Shown here piece after piece: positions 35,701-46,608 of a DNA stretch of 64,000 bases (the stretch's first letter is position 1; each line of letters begins with the position of its first letter). The stretch is from Gautieria morchelliformis. Its lineage: Eukaryota; Basidiomycota; Agaricomycetes; Gomphales; Gomphaceae. The notes below the pieces were generated by a model. It searched no databases and was not told where the DNA came from. It saw only the letters and a program-made list of their open reading frames with translations. Where the stretch lies: contig WHVA01000222.1 of assembly GCA_015179125.1 (NCBI GenBank), positions 1 through 64,000 of the forward strand. Reading direction: 5' to 3'. The position numbers and the translations under genes were made by a program.

Positions 35701-36727
35701 AGGACCCAAGTGGGCCCCCGCTTTCAAAATAGTAATCCCACCGGACAAGGAGACGGCAATAGCGGAGATAAGACGCGAAACAGCGAGTATACAAGTCTAC
35801 TGCAACGGGTCATGCATAGATGGCGGCATAGGAGCAGCAGCAGTCCTCTACAGAGACGGAAGAGAGGAGTTGACAGTGAGGCTCCATCTGGGAGCGGAAA
35901 CAGAGCACACTGTATTCGAAGCCGAGCTAGTGGGAGCGGCGATGGGAGCGAAGTTGCTGAACGCAGAATGCAGTGGAAGATACGTGATAGGGTTGGACAG
36001 CCAGGCGGCCATACTGATGACCAGAAGAGAAAAGCAGATCCCGGCGCAATACCTGGTTGACGCCATACATGGACAGCTCGAGAATGTTGCAAGAGCACAA
36101 CCGAACGCAACGGTGGTAATGAGATGGACGCCGGGACACAAGGGGGTCAAGGGAAACGAAAGGGCAGACAAAGAGGCTAAGAAGGCAGCAAGGGGGGAGA
36201 GCAGCGAAGAGAGGTACATCCCAATGGAATGTCGGGGCACACTGCCAAGAAGCAAGGCGGCCGAGCTCCAGAGGCACAAGAAGGAACTCAGAACAAGAGC
36301 AAAAGAAGTGTTCGCAAGATCGCCGAGATCCGAATACGCGCACAGAATAGACAAGACAATGCCATCCCCAGCATACGCCAAGTTGACCGAAGGCATGGCC
36401 CGCAGACAAGCAGCAATCCTGATACAAATCAGAACGGGCCACATAGCACTCAACAAGCATCTATACAAAATAGGAAAGGTCGACTCACCTATTTGCGCAG
36501 CGTGCAGAAGAGCGGACGAGACGGTCCACCACTTCTTATACAGATGCCCCGCATACAAGGAGCAGTGCAAGGAACTAAAGCGGACACTAAGAAGAGCCGC
36601 CAGCACTGTCAGCACTCTACTAGCCAAGCCAAAAGCAATGAAGGCTCTATTCAAGTACATCAGCGCCACTGGGAGGTTCGAGGGAACATACAGGAACCTG
36701 GAGATGGGGGAAAAAGGGAGAAAATAA
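32784..36727 (+). pseudogene. LINE ORF2: APE endonuclease, reverse transcriptase, RNase H; disabled
   Basis: It starts MSRGASAITQLRIRQQNVNKS. The APE-type endonuclease shows IQEPYIDFLG and GDFNRHHPQWDEER. A TGA at 33417-33419 lies in frame between NNT and TDNVF. A frameshift occurs near 34045. The RT domain follows with NGIPNAVIKQ, GWYRPIALLDTIGKVL and GCRPGRTTTDAI. A second in-frame TGA lies at 34757-34759, then GMDQGCPLSAISYQFYNA and the catalytic FVDDTTLVAEG. RNase H is recognisable by GLDSQAAIL, TPGHKGVKGNERADKEAK and the Glu in AELVGAAMGAKLL. The first catalytic Asp, however, is Asn (YCNGSCIDGG). A C-terminal zinc motif (CAACRRADETVHHFLYRC) closes the protein. The enzyme cuts DNA and primes cDNA synthesis at the target. 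Confidence 0.9.
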
Positions 36728-36932
36728 AGAGAAGGAAGGAAAAGAGTAGGAGCGAACTGCGTGAGAAGCGCAACCAAACCTTGCCGCCGGAGGCACGGAC
36801 AAGCCCAGGGCGTCGCCCATGGAGCAGAAGCAGAGATAGAGACATAAGGGCTAAATAGAAGAAAATGTCGACCGGGTATTTGTAGAAGCGTCTTACATAG
36901 GGCCCCACCCCAAAAGATGATAAATCGGATAT

Positions 36933-36952
36933 AAAAAAAAAAAAAAAAAAAA
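36933..36952 (+). other. LINE poly-A tail
   Basis: About 20 consecutive A at the 3' end of the LINE, directly followed by the right target duplication. This shows target-primed reverse transcription of a polyadenylated RNA. Confidence 0.9.
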
Positions 36953-37677
36953 AACTGCAGCCCCTTGACATTGGTGTGTTCAGACCACTGCAAACCGGAT
37001 GGGCCAAACACTGCCAACAACGTGCCGCCACGCACAATACTGTCACACGTGCTAACATTGTGTTCAAGTATATGCTTGTGCATGAGAAGTGTCTTACACC
37101 ACGCCCTATCGAGTCAGCTTTCCGTTGTTGTGGGATCTGGCCGTTCAACCCAAATATATTTACTGACACTGACTTTGGACCAAGTCAGGCATCCTCAATT
37201 CAAATTGGTGCACCTATGGGCCACCCTGAAGCTATGCCATCATCAGTACTGGAGTTCGTAGATATTGAAGGAATGGCTGGGCTTAGTGATCTCAGTAACC
37301 CAGAGATTGCAGAACCATCAGGTCACTCCCCGGTCCACCAACCACCGATTGACTTATAAGATGGCTCCCTGGCTCCCGAATTCCCTCTTCCTATATGTCG
37401 CACACATGTGTCACCGCCCCTTCATGAACCCTTGATCGCTGTCACACCACCAACGATTAGGGGTATGGACAGCCATGAAACCTCAGTCAGTCAGGCTCCT
37501 GCGCATAGATACAGCACTCGGAGCCGTGTCGGCTGGCTCACCCACAGCCCATTCCTGAATATATCTCACTCTAGATCCAATTCCTCACTCACCTCCTCTT
37601 CAAGTGGCAGCCTCTCTTCACATGCTCTCCAGAATGAGAACGAGACTCTTCGACGCAAGGTTAATGACCTTACAACA

Positions 37678-38317
37678 ACCCTGCCACTGACCTGATGAAA
37701 CTGTGGATCGATGCTTTGTGTGTGGCGGCAGAGGCAGCTGGAGCCATGGCAGAAAATAAAGATGTTGCTGGTAGGCGGTCCAATGTGTCATAAAACACTG
37801 ACAGGTTGATGGGTGGATCTGAAGACCGTGGATTCATTGCCACATGTCAAGATTGGTTTTTAGGCATTAATATCTTGTATTAGTGAACACAGTGAATGCC
37901 CGAGTAACTTGTGTGAAGAGGTGTGCCGTTTGGCGAATAAGGTGAACCAATAAATGTTCAGAAGATAAGAGGGCCGCCCGAATGGAGCTTGCCCTATCTA
38001 CAGTCATAGCGAAGTAGCCCATGATAGTTGACAATGTAACGTGCAAGGTGTCATGGAAAGGTTGTTTAAGTAGCAACAATCCTTTCGCCGGCAAAGGCGC
38101 TCCTTTGGAGCCCTTCGCCGACAGCGTGGATAATAATACAAAGACTAAGGTAACGAAGTAAAGTACGAAAACTCACCAGTGGTGCTTAAGTCTTCCTCTG
38201 GCCGAAGATAGAAATCTACAGGAGGGGGCTCAAGATGATGGTCACAGTGAGGTCAAGTTTTGCACAAGATGGACGTATGATAATTGAACTGGGGAATATA
38301 CATGTGAATGTAAACTA
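37678..38317. other. no recognisable gene
   Basis: Follows the truncated pogo C-terminus. A minus open frame at 37867-38094 has no family motif. A small imperfect palindrome rich in cgccggc/gccg lies near 38090-38120. Nothing else is seen. Confidence 0.5.
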
Positions 38318-38928
38318 AGATAGGGGACACCAGGAACCAACCACCTTTACGTAAGCGAGCACGCCAGTAGCAGCCGCCTTCCGACATCCTCAATTCCACC
38401 CACACACATTAAGTTCTGACTTATTTGAGTCCTAAGGGTTTCTCTCAATATGTCTAGTTTGAATTTGTAGGAAAGGGTTTAGCTAAATAATGCAGGGTAG
38501 CTGAGTTATATACTCTTGAAGTGCAGACTAAGAATTTTTTTCCAAATACTTTATTCTGTGTTTTGGAACCGTTTGGGACACATTTTGTATTTTCCAACTG
38601 CAACATTTGGCGTGTCACGTGACATGATTTGTCAGCTTTCTCAGCGCTTGGACGTTGGCGCTCAGTGATGGATGACCATTCTGGGAGGTCACATGCCACA
38701 TGACACAGCGAATTGGTCAAACATGGGCAGAGTCCCTTGCCCAGTAACATATTAGCAAGTCAATCAAAAGGATAGTAATTAGATACAAAATTTACACTTC
38801 TGTATATCAAAATTGAATTATCTGGCACACTTTTTGAAAAAGTGAGATCCAAGTCTTTCGATTTGGCACATCACGTGATCTAAGCGCTAGCTTACATCAG
38901 GGTGGTTGGTTCCTGGTGTCCCCTATCT
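38318..38928. mobile_element. MITE with TA target duplication (Tc1/mariner-pogo type)
   Basis: The left end reads AGATAGGGGACACCAGG and the right end is its exact inverse. The perfect inverted repeat is 28 bp, with weaker similarity to about 45 bp. TA flanks both ends (38316-38317 and 38929-38930). Length is 611 bp with no coding capacity. TA duplication points to a Tc1/mariner or pogo transposase as the mobiliser. A pogo-type family is present in this window, but its terminal repeats were not found for comparison. Confidence 0.85.
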
Positions 38929-39736
38929 TACTTATATCGAATGCTCGTATGATATCAGTGAATAGGAAAGAGGCCGTCTGGAGTCAGGGTTGGATAGGGG
39001 TGCGCAGTCATGATACAAATAGATGAAACACAGATACAATAGAATGAAAGAGGAGTGCAAACAGGGAGGAAAGGGGACAAAGGTACTTATGTACAAAAAC
39101 ATGCCTTGGGACCTGCATATACACTACCCTGCATGGACTCTTTGTCTGCTGGGTTGATCCCACACAATCTATGGGCAGGATGTCCAGCGAATGCATTCCG
39201 GCCATACGAACACCTAAAGGGTTTGGATTGGGAAGATGATGAGGCCAGTGATGAACCATCACGCCAGGTAGAGGATGTCGATCGTGTTTGATGGTGTACC
39301 TGCTGGCGAATGATGCGAGCAGTGAACAGCCGCTTAGCAAATGGGGCAAAGAGCGAATAGAGCGAATATCAAGGAGGAGTGGTGGAAGGGAAGGGTGAAC
39401 TCGGGCAAACCTACAGGAGGAGTGATGAGGGGGAAGGTAGAGACAGCAAGGCAAGGGAAATAGACGGGTCATGATACCGCACAGGGCAGAAGCCGTTGAA
39501 CTCACCAGCCAAATAAGCAACTACAGCTTCACAAACAGGCTGCGGATGCAAACACAACAGCAAAAGCCAAAGCATAGGGGCAGCATCATCATGGGACGAT
39601 GCAGGATCCTGCAGTGAATTCCCCAGGGTCAACGAGAAGCACGAATGCATTTGAGATCTTAGAGATTAACGTTGACGCACCTAGAGGTTCCTCTGCATAT
39701 GTTGAAGAGGGAAGTAGTGGGGTGTGTAGTTCGGCG
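38929..39736. other. no recognisable gene
   Basis: A long minus open frame (39008-39520) is hydrophobic and Pro/Leu-rich without a known motif. It lies between two short mobile elements and is not supported as a gene. Confidence 0.45.
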
Positions 39737-40182
39737 TGTTGGGTGCATACATGCTCCTGCACCAAAATCAAGCATAATATATTCGAATATATTCGATTTA
39801 TTGTATGGTGTTCCCATTCTTTCTCACATTGTTCTTGTACCATGCATCCAGTGATCCACCTCTCTGATTATTTTCGAAATTTTCTAGTCACACCTTATCT
39901 TTCTATTTCATTTTGTTTTCCTTATTTTCACAACCGGCTCCACCCAGCGGAGTTTGAAATGACTCGATGCGCGAGCTCATGGGCGCTAAAGAGCCGGGTG
40001 CACGTATATGCATTCTGAGACAGCATAATGCTCCTCTCTCAGTGACAATAAATTCACTGAGAGAGGCGAGTAGTATTCTTTATTTTTTTCATAGCATGTT
40101 GACCCAAAATCATGTAGTGAATTTGATTCTAGCTTTCTAAGAATTTCACAGAACATTCCCTGCCATAACCCGAGTTGCTAAC
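39737..40182 (-). mobile_element. short GTTAGCAAC-family element, copy A
   Basis: The reverse complement of this segment matches 46609-47096 from GTTAGCAAC to TGCACCCAAC, with several small indels. It lacks one internal duplicated block seen in copy B. It contains the hairpin CCTCTCTCAGTGA / TCACTGAGAGAGG around 40046-40085. No coding capacity. A target duplication could not be confirmed for this copy. Confidence 0.75.
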
Positions 40183-40569
40183 ACGGTGAGCGATACTGAC
40201 GAGTTTGTTCCTAATGAGGAAGTAAGCATATCAATTTGAGAGGAAAAATGTGTCCACCCCACTCATGTGTTGACAGCTCACAGATCTTCTTCCTCATAAA
40301 ACTATTCCAGAAACAAATCCCAAAGCTGGGAACCACCCTGCATCCCAGATTACAGCCAAGGCGGCGAACATGGCGATCGAGAATAAGGGCAAGAAGCGGA
40401 AACGCATCGCATCGAAAGCTTCGCAGCGCAGAAACGACAAGGTATTAGCAGCTGATGAACTCCCACACACCACTTGAGATTGTGAGCCCCCTGTCAAAAA
40501 GGTTAAGACAATGGAGGCCCAAGAACCCAGCAATGGGGGTGATGTTGATCCCCGGGTGTGTAAAGAGCT
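40183..40569. other. no recognisable gene
   Basis: Short stretch between the copy-A element and the decayed hAT transposase. Part of it (basic, KKRKR-like codons near 40380-40450) may be the N-terminus of that transposase. Confidence 0.4.
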
Positions 40570-42000
40570 TAGCCAGTAGAAATTTTACTGATCTAATTCA
40601 TGCAGACAGACACTGGTTGCTGGTGTTACTGCGCCCCCAATTACCATTTCTATGAAATGGTTGCAAACAATGCTGAAGGAAACAGGAAACCAGGAGACAA
40701 GCATTATCACTGTTACCATGGTAAGAGGAAGATGTTGACTGTAACGAAGAAAATGAAGGGATCACAAAATGGTACGAACTTGTATGGACCCCATGGTGCA
40801 GCGCAATTGACAGGTGCAGGTCTGCACTTACAGACTCACTTTCCTGAAATGTTCTGGCTGTATCAAACAATTAAGTGCTGTCAGGACCAGAGACCTACCG
40901 TGGAAGAGATACAAATTGCAGGAAACAAGATCCCATTGAATTCAAAAACAGTTCAAGACTAACTTTGCACCTTGGAACTCAACCAGGGCCCCCTGCATGC
41001 AGCATTCTCACGTCAAGCGGCAAAGAATGAGGTGCGTGTGTGAGCAATATATTGCATAGGAACGATGTGCTCACTTGGTGTATGGACCTTTGGATGTAGG
41101 TTCCTTGGGATCAAAGCAAGTTTGAGCAGCTGTTGGTCCAGTGGCAGGTTGCGTGTGACCAGCCTTTTGATGAAGTTGAAAAACCCAAATTTAAGGCGCT
41201 AATGCACCATACCACCATTCCTCAGCACCGCTGCATATCCCCAGTGCTACTGCAGTCAAGCGGTGTGTGATGAAGATGGGAGAGTCTACTGTTGATCAAA
41301 TAAAGCAGTTTATTATGGTGGGCATGCACGGAACCAGAAACATAGAATATTGGCTGACTCAATGACCGCCACTAGGACCTCACAGGCAAAGTAAGCTTGT
41401 CACTTGACGCCTGGACATCCAGCAATGGTTTCACATTTCTCGCTGTATTCATGCACTATGTGTCTAACAGTTGGGACTTAGGTAAGAGTATGACAAGTCA
41501 ATGATGCCTCCCACCACCTAACATTCGGAACAAGTAGAAGAAGTGTTGATAGATTTTCAGGAACTAGTTGGTGAGAACTCAGGAGAGAACATGGCTCTGT
41601 CCATGTGGAAAACCCTGGAACTGTACAGCCTGAAAGGATGGGTATGTCTGCTTCACCCCTTTCGCACCGATCTATGCCACTTATAGATCGACACCAATGT
41701 CACTTATAGATCCAAGCCATTGTTGCTGACAATGCCAGCAACAATGACACTATGATGGAAGCCCTTAGTATGTTATGTGCAAAAGAAGGGATTCTCTTTT
41801 CAGCACACGAGGCGTGGATCCCTCACACTGTTCATTTAGCTGCCCTGAAGGTACGCAGTTGGAATCCCTCCCATATCATGCACACCCTCATTTTTCCCTT
41901 AGTTGCTTGAGGGTCTCAGTGCCTTTATCACATCACAGAGGCGAGGTGCTGAACAAGCCAATTATCAGGAGGTGGTCACTCTGCCAATGCATCATATCGC
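40570..42000 (+). pseudogene. decayed hAT transposase
   Basis: Readable pieces in changing frames give an ordered match to fungal hAT transposases. A BED-like segment has CWCYCAPNYHFYEMV and HYHCYHGKRK (40600-40740). Later pieces are VSLSLDAWTSSNGFTFLAVF (41390-41450), MDFQELVGENSGENMA-like residues (41550-41600), VADNASNNDTMMEAL (41710-41770, with a catalytic-region Asp) and IPHTVHLAALK (41820-41850). The C-terminal dimerisation domain is absent; the sequence passes into a gag remnant near 42020. Stops and frameshifts are frequent, so it is long dead. Confidence 0.75.
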
Positions 42001-42078
42001 CTGTGATCCCTATTGTACATGTTTCGAGAACTGAAAACCGATTCGTCGAGCGGGGCATGTCTTTCACTGCTGACTGGC

Positions 42079-43139
42079 CTAAAAACCCTTTCCTTCATCT
42101 TGGACAGGGGCTTCCACCTTCTGTTTGCGTTCCTCCATCGCCGCTGCTACAGATTTAGAGACAATTGCTGCAATGTCTGCCTCTGTGAGGTTTGCGCGGA
42201 TTCGTGGCTTGCGAGGTTCAGGACAGTCTGGTGAAATGTGACCAGGTCTCTTACAGTTGTAGCAGGTCCGTGTTTCGGTGCGGCGGCGGGATGAGTCAAT
42301 GTCCATAGGTGTCGCATTACTGGGTGGTGCTGTGACAACAGGAGCCGTAGCAGGAGTGTGGAGTGGTCAGGCAGGAGGAGGGCGATTAGGGACATGAGGT
42401 GTCTGTGCCTTCCTGACCTCTAACAGATGGCGATGATTGCAGTCAATCTGACAGGCTGCTTCCTTCCAGGCTTTGAGGTTGGATGGAAGAAAGGGCTGGG
42501 TGTGGATATTGTCAAGGATACCTGCTGGAAGGCCACGAGCATAGGCATCCTCGAGTGCCTCATCATTAAAGCCTGTCATGCCTGCCAGGATCTCAAATTG
42601 AGCCGTGTATTCATCTGCTGACATTCCTGACGCCATCCTAAGGTCATGCAGCTTAGTGCGAGCCGTTCTGGCATGATCTGGGTCCACAAAGGCCTCCTCC
42701 ACATGTTTAATAAACCCCTCCAGAGTGGATATAGAGGAGTTGCCATCAATGACAGCCTGTGTCTCGTTGTGTGCCCATATCTCCACAGAGCCTCCCGTCA
42801 TGAAGGAAAGAGCATATAGGATCTTTGTGCGCTCATCTGGGAAGGATGCTGGCTGGACAGCGATGGACAACTTGATAGACCTGATAAACCCTTCAGTCTC
42901 TGCACGGTCTCCATTGAACTTCTCTGGTTCTGCTGCTTTGATAGAGCGAGTAGATGGAGGGACACTGTGAGGTACTGAGGGCGCAAGGCTTGAGCAGCAG
43001 CAACAGCAGCGTTGGTGGCAGCATTGGCTAAGTGGTCGTGAACGTTAACTATCTGATTGTGCAGTTCTTGATTCTGCAGTTGAAGTTGCTGCAGCTGCTG
43101 TGCTTGGCTGGAAAGAGGCCTCGAAGAAATGGCCCATGG
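42079..43139 (-). pseudogene. retrotransposon Gag (Ty3/gypsy-type) remnant
   Basis: The start MGHFFEASFQ lies at 43139 on the minus strand, followed by a Q-rich helical stretch. The Gag core at 42870-42367 reads IWAHNETQAVIDG, FIKHVEEAFVDPD and MSADEYTAQFEILA. A CCHC knuckle (CYNCKRPGHISPDC) lies at 42250-42210. Frame changes near 43045 and 42960 break it. No protease or pol follows toward the left, where the hAT remnant begins. It may be a Gag-only decayed element or a captured domesticated Gag. Confidence 0.8.
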
Positions 43140-43900
43140 TCACCCAGGGAGTCCCAGTATGCGTCTGGGAGTTGGTCTGCCATAGGCTGAGATGAAGGCT
43201 GGTTAAGAAAAGTGTGTGGGGTCGTCCTATGAGCTTGATCTTCTGTGAGGGCAACACTAATGACGAAGCCACAACCAAAAGATTCTCAAGGAGATAAGAG
43301 CCGATACTAGGACAATGACCAACTGTGTAGTGGGTATACTCAGTTTATAACTCTACCAACAATAGATACATGGGGACTTGCCTGTGTAGTGGGTATCCTC
43401 AGAGATCAAGCTGAGGAAACGCCACCACACGGGTTACAGTCTTATAGCGCTGGCAAGGCTTACATAATAGGGAAGACGGAAACTTGTAGGAGTGCGAAGC
43501 CCGAACACCCAGCTGACTCAGCAGCTGACCAGTCCAGACCATCGGCTGCCCCAGTTATTCGGTGGAAATACAAAACCCCTCATCATTCCATTGAGCGTCG
43601 CCTCGTCCCGTCGGTGGCCCTCTCCCTTGTCAGGTGCCAGCCTGGCACTACTTTATATATAGCAATACTAACTCTTCAAGTAAGTAATAGATTCCTTGGA
43701 TTGACGTTGCTCAAGTCCGCTCATTCCTCCGGTAGAAAGGAGGACCGAGTCCTATGGCCTCTAGTCCGATGTTTAACGGTGTTCTTCAAATTGGCTATTC
43801 ATTGTTGAAAGGTAATTTTGTTTCTTGGTACCAGCTCTCTGGATATCGCTCATTGATTTGTACAGCTAGGTGGTAGACCTTGTTCTGCGTTCTGTGCTCT
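43140..43900. other. possible LTR or leader of the gag element; no gene
   Basis: TGTGTAGTGGGTAT occurs twice, near 43323 and 43384. A TATA-like word lies near 43660 (tttatatatag). A block of about 58 bp near 43495-43555 recurs inverted near 52800-52860. A true LTR pair was not found. Confidence 0.35.
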
Positions 43901-43920
43901 CCATTGGCTCGTCTGCTATG

Positions 43921-44220
43921 CCCCCTCCGCCGCTGCTCTCTTCGCCGCTGCTCTCTTCGCCGCTGCTCTCTTCGCCGCTGCTCTCTTCGCCGCTGCTCTC
44001 TTCGCCGCTGCTCTCTTCGCCGCTGCTCTCTTCGCCGCTGCTCTCTTCGCCGCTGCTCTCTTCGCCGCTGCTCTCTTCGCCGCTGCTCTCTTCGCCGCTG
44101 CTCTCTTCGCCGCTGCTCTCTTCGCCGCTGCTCTCTTCGCCGCTGCTCTCTTCGCCGCTGCTCTCTTCGCCGCTGCTCTCTTCGCCGCTGCTCCCTTTGC
44201 CGCTGCTTCCTTCCCTGGCT
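43921..44220. repeat. 15-bp minisatellite, 17 perfect units
   Basis: The unit CTCTCTTCGCCGCTG is repeated 17 times without error (43936-44190), with one variant unit before and two after. All three frames stay open on both strands because the unit is a multiple of three. On the plus strand the frames include LLSSP and RRCSL pentapeptides. Confidence 0.97.
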
Positions 44221-44560
44221 CCTGACATTCGACTCTCAGCTTCAGCCTCAGGTGCGCTACCACCACAGCCGCCTTCTCACAGTGTAAGTTATATTCTTTG
44301 ATCTGCAGTCATGCAGCAACGATTACTTACCATTTTCTTCTGTAATTTCCACAGATCAACAGGATTCCGTCCTCGTCTGCTATGCCCCCTCCGCCGCCGC
44401 TCCCTTCGCTGGCTCCTGACACTTGACTCTCAGCTTCGGCCCCAGGTGCGCTACCAACACAGCCGCCTTCTCCCAGCGTAAGTTATATTCTTTGATCTGC
44501 AGAGCCACCATGATTGCTTACCATTTTCTATGGTAATTTCCACAGACCAACAGTATTCCA
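44212..44560 (+). repeat. tandem duplication of a minisatellite-flanking exon/intron block
   Basis: The block starting ctggctcctgacattcgact at 44212 recurs at about 44408, including a splice-like segment (gtaagttatattc to ttccacag). The second copy has only the short ccgccgccgctcccttcg precursor in place of the 17-unit array. Confidence 0.8.
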
Positions 44561-46608
44561 CCTGCACCACATAAACCAATGATGCAGCGTGGAGGCCATG
44601 TTACGGTGAGCTGTCTTAAGATTTATATTAACTCGTACTCATCCTTGATTCATGAACATACAGGTTCATATTAAAATGCTCCATTTAGATGTGACACAGA
44701 CCAAACAGATTCAACAACACTACGATGCGGCCACAAATTTCCATCGACTTTTCTCTGATGAGCTGCACTTGCAGCAAGAGGCCTCGTGTATGTTGCAAGC
44801 TCAACGACTGGACCTTTGGAATATGGATGATCTTGGAAATGGTTGGAGTAAGAGGTGGAGTAAGCGCCATGGAAAAGGACTGAACGTGTATACTCGCATG
44901 CTGCTACAGTGGTAGGAAACATTTAATAGATAGATTGAAATAAATACTTACTCCATTCCCTTCCAAAGTCAATGTGGCACAAGTACAGATGCACGAAAAA
45001 CTAAAGATGACCAGCAACAAATGGCAAAAGGCCTTCCTATAAATGAAAAACCGTGGCTTCGAAAGACCCCGTATGACCATACTGGATGCCTTGCTCATCT
45101 CGACATCACATATCGTATGTCGGACTATCATGTGCGACGAATCACTGGTGTCTTGTCACATAATGATAGCTGTTTGGTCCGAAAGATGATGCGACTCCCA
45201 GCCATTCCATTGCATGACCATGTATGGCAGGTTGCTCTGCAGCAGATGATGGGTGGTGCCAGGTGAGTCTTATCATGAATTAGATATGGAATGGGATTTC
45301 AAGGCTGTTTTTTAGTATTACATCAATCCAAGCTCGCAATGTTGAACTTTGCCATGCAAAAATGTATAGCGACCAGGCCACCCATGATCCTCGAACCATG
45401 AATGTTCGTTACGAGATCCTGCCAAGCGATAGCTGTCGACTCTATCGCAAATACTCAAGAATGCATGGAATTGATGTCTCAGAGCATCCACAGTATAATC
45501 TTGATAATTGGCTTAACCCAGAGTCTACTGCCTACAAACCTGAGCTGGCAGGAGCAGTGTTTGATTATCAAGCCAGGGTGGAAAAGGATGGCCGCCTTCG
45601 CATATGCATTCAGACTGCTGAAATGAAAGATGCTGCATGGAAATATGCACATCAGGGTCAGCTCATTCTGGATGGTACTTTTGGTATTTGCGACCGGCAG
45701 GTGCTCCTATTTATTGCCCTCGGCATTGATGAAGGAAAAAAGGGGGTTCCTTTGGCTTTTTTTCTGTTTTCAGCCCCTACAGGAAACAAAGCCACGCATG
45801 CTGGCTATGATACAACTATTCTTGTTGAAGTTTTGACAGCATGGAAAAGTTCCCTTGGTTCTCAAAATGGTGTGCCGTTTACACCCTGTGTGGCTATTAC
45901 CGACACAGACATGAAGGAGTGTGGTGCTCTTGCACACACATGGCCAGACATTTGGCTCATATTGTGCAAGTTTCATGTCCGTCAGTGCTGGACGAATCAG
46001 CACAAGAAAATGCTCCACATGGGAAAACCATCTAATTTCCCAAAACAGCAAGTTAAAGGTCGGCTTCAAGCCTTGGAAAAATTGTGAGCTAATATATATT
46101 ACATCTACTACTATATATTCTAACCCAGTGGCCCAGACTTATTCTCTCAGTTGATCATGAAGCAGCTCAGCAGCTAATAACTGAAGAACAGGCTGCATTG
46201 AGTAACCTTGCACAGTTGCCTGAGATGGCTGCGGGTGCAATGGCTGGCCTTGCATACCTTGATTATATGACAAACACTTGGATGCCGTATTCCCTCTGGA
46301 AGGGATGGTCACACAAAGGCCATCTGGAGGCTTCACGTATCTTGAAGATCCCAATAGAGGGTGTTATACCAACAACTAATCATCTCGAAGCATTCAATGC
46401 TGTACTCAAACGCAAATACATACACCAATGGCAGCGAGCAGGCAAACACCTGCGGTTTGATCTCTTTGTTTATCTTCTTATTACACAGATATTACCTGGA
46501 ATTTTCACACGCCGCTGCTTACAACGCACCTACTATTCTTGGCTTTCAACACGATTTGCTGCTGAAGCTGGGGGGATAGACCTTGTGGCTGCACGCCAGG
46601 CGACTACT

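Larger units (their letters stand above)
30935..36951 (+). mobile_element. near full-length LINE (Tad1/I-like), copy 1, with poly-A and 12-bp TSD
   Basis: The element starts at 30935 after AAACTGCAGCCC (30923-30934) and ends in a run of about 20 A (36933-36952). The same 12 bases return at 36952-36963; the A of the tail makes the left edge ambiguous by a base or so. It has a 5' UTR of about 150 bp, ORF1, ORF2 and a short 3' UTR. ORF2 carries two in-frame stops and one frameshift, so the copy is inactive although structurally complete. Confidence 0.93.
29941..37677 (+). pseudogene. pogo/Tigger-type (DDE_1) transposase, copy 1, split by a LINE
   Basis: The left part (29941-30934) has an N-terminal psq-type helix-turn-helix (GMVRSGIQVSLHGVAQKCNI), a CENP-B-type HTH region (MPLSRAGLREKVNDMVGR, WIQRFLKAH) and the DDE domain with NFDEKGIQLGG (first Asp) and LLISDGHSSHE (second Asp). 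A frameshift lies near 30110-30135. About 40 extra bases near 30670-30712 look like a small intron. The frame stops at LQP, where the LINE sits. It resumes at 36964 with LDIGVFRPLQTGWA (third Asp). An in-frame TAA at 37357-37359 precedes the C-terminal region (ENETLRRKVNDL), which is truncated near 37677. The gene is thus broken by frameshift, nonsense and insertion. Confidence 0.88.

Noticed and set aside
35848-37083. 411-codon minus-strand open frame over the LINE
   Set aside because: Complement of RNase H codons and the poly-A tail; no independent motifs.
39008-39520. 170-codon minus-strand frame as a membrane protein gene
   Set aside because: Low-complexity Leu/Pro/Ser composition, no start context, splice or family support, and it lies between mobile elements.
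43921-44220. CRISPR-like regular array
   Set aside because: Units are contiguous 15-mers with no spacers, in a eukaryotic genome; it is a minisatellite.
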